Assembly: GCA_045595285.1 (NCBI GenBank)
Contig: JAZOAC010000153.1
Location: 1 to 7,054 of the forward strand
Direction of reading: 5' to 3'
DNA length: 7,054 nt
DNA from: UBA1731 sp045595285
Lineage (GTDB): Bacteria > Verrucomicrobiota > Kiritimatiellia > RFP12 > UBA1067
Position numbers and translations under genes: made by a program. The notes under the pieces are model-generated. The model was not told where the DNA came from. It saw only the letters and a program-made list of their open reading frames with translations, and searched no databases. Positions 6,925 to 7,054 of the stretch are shown here, one piece after another. How positions within the stretch are numbered: position 1 is the first letter of the stretch; each line of letters opens with the position of its first letter.

Positions 6925-6961
6925 GCCGCAGTCGCGGCGGGCGGAGCGGGAATTCCCCGCT
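6925..6961. terminator. Tandem GC hairpins between convergent genes; possible terminator
   Basis: The 72-base gap after the fusion gene holds two perfect small hairpins: GCCGC-AGTC-GCGGC (6925-6938) and AGCGGG-AATTC-CCCGCT (6945-6961). The second overlaps the stop codon of the minus-strand gene. Their place between convergent genes suits a two-way terminator, but neither strand has a T-run after the stem, and short hairpins are easy to find by chance in GC-rich DNA. Confidence 0.3.
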
Positions 6962-7054
6962 ACCAGTTCGCGGGCTTGTGGATGGTGCCTGTTGCGTCAG
7001 TAAGGATTACCGGCAGTTGGCTTGCGGCGAGGTCGGACGTGCGGATGCGCTTGT
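6960..7054 (-). CDS. C-terminus of an unidentified convergent gene (partial)
   Basis: Reading leftwards from the window edge on the minus strand gives 30 in-frame residues, including DLAASQLPVILTDATGTIHK, ending at a TAG (6962-6960 on the plus strand) after PANW. The other two minus frames stop early. The residue mix (DLAASQLPVILTDATG) looks like real protein rather than the Arg-rich shadow translations seen elsewhere here. The start and most of the gene lie to the right of the window. The fragment is too short to identify a family. It converges on the GH29-GH123 gene across a 72-base gap. Confidence 0.55.
   Translation of the reverse strand, partial: KRIRTSDLAASQLPVILTDATGTIHKPANW

Noticed and set aside
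1..7054. CRISPR arrays, tRNA or rRNA genes, insertion-sequence ends
   Set aside because: No regularly spaced repeats, tRNA-like cloverleaf, rRNA segments or terminal inverted repeats were seen by eye.

Overview
This is a GC-rich, fully coding stretch (no gene-free gap over about 150 bases). It looks like a bacterium of the Verrucomicrobiota side of the PVC group, most plausibly a gut or metagenomic Kiritimatiellota relative. That placement is inferred from style: back-to-back secreted proteins, a formylglycine-generating-enzyme-like (FGE-like) secreted protein with an N-terminal RQRWPWNNLVDVDF-type module, LamG fusions, and large fused glycoside hydrolases. No marker gene confirms it.

Layout. 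Bases 1-140 are the 3' end of a group II intron on the + strand: the 3' half of domain V, then a domain VI with a bulged branch-point adenosine, ending in CTCTAC. The rest of the intron, and any reverse transcriptase, lies left of the window. The intron ends 12 bases before the start codon of the first gene. Four + strand genes follow: an unrecognised secreted protein (153-950), a secreted FGE-fold protein without the catalytic cysteines (987-2198), a secreted type I phosphodiesterase/alkaline-phosphatase-superfamily enzyme with a C-terminal LamG domain (2228-3856), and a 982-residue secreted GH29 plus GH123/DUF4091 fusion (3939-6887). At the right edge the C-terminus of a convergent minus-strand gene is visible (6960-7054), separated from the fusion gene by a 72-base gap with two GC-rich hairpins.

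How the genes fit together. The first three genes are tightly spaced (36 and 29 bases) and probably co-transcribed. The fourth follows an 82-base gap containing a run of nine G and a weak promoter-like element, so it may have its own promoter. All four products carry N-terminal signal peptides, so the set acts outside the cytoplasm. The fusion enzyme suggests attack on a fucosylated glycan that may also carry N-acetylgalactosamine. The phosphodiesterase-LamG protein could remove a phosphate-type decoration or bind glycan. This pathway reading is inference. The most notable items are the intron ending beside a start codon with an unusually long, branched domain VI, the GH29-GH123 fusion, and the G9 tract between possible -35 and -10 elements.
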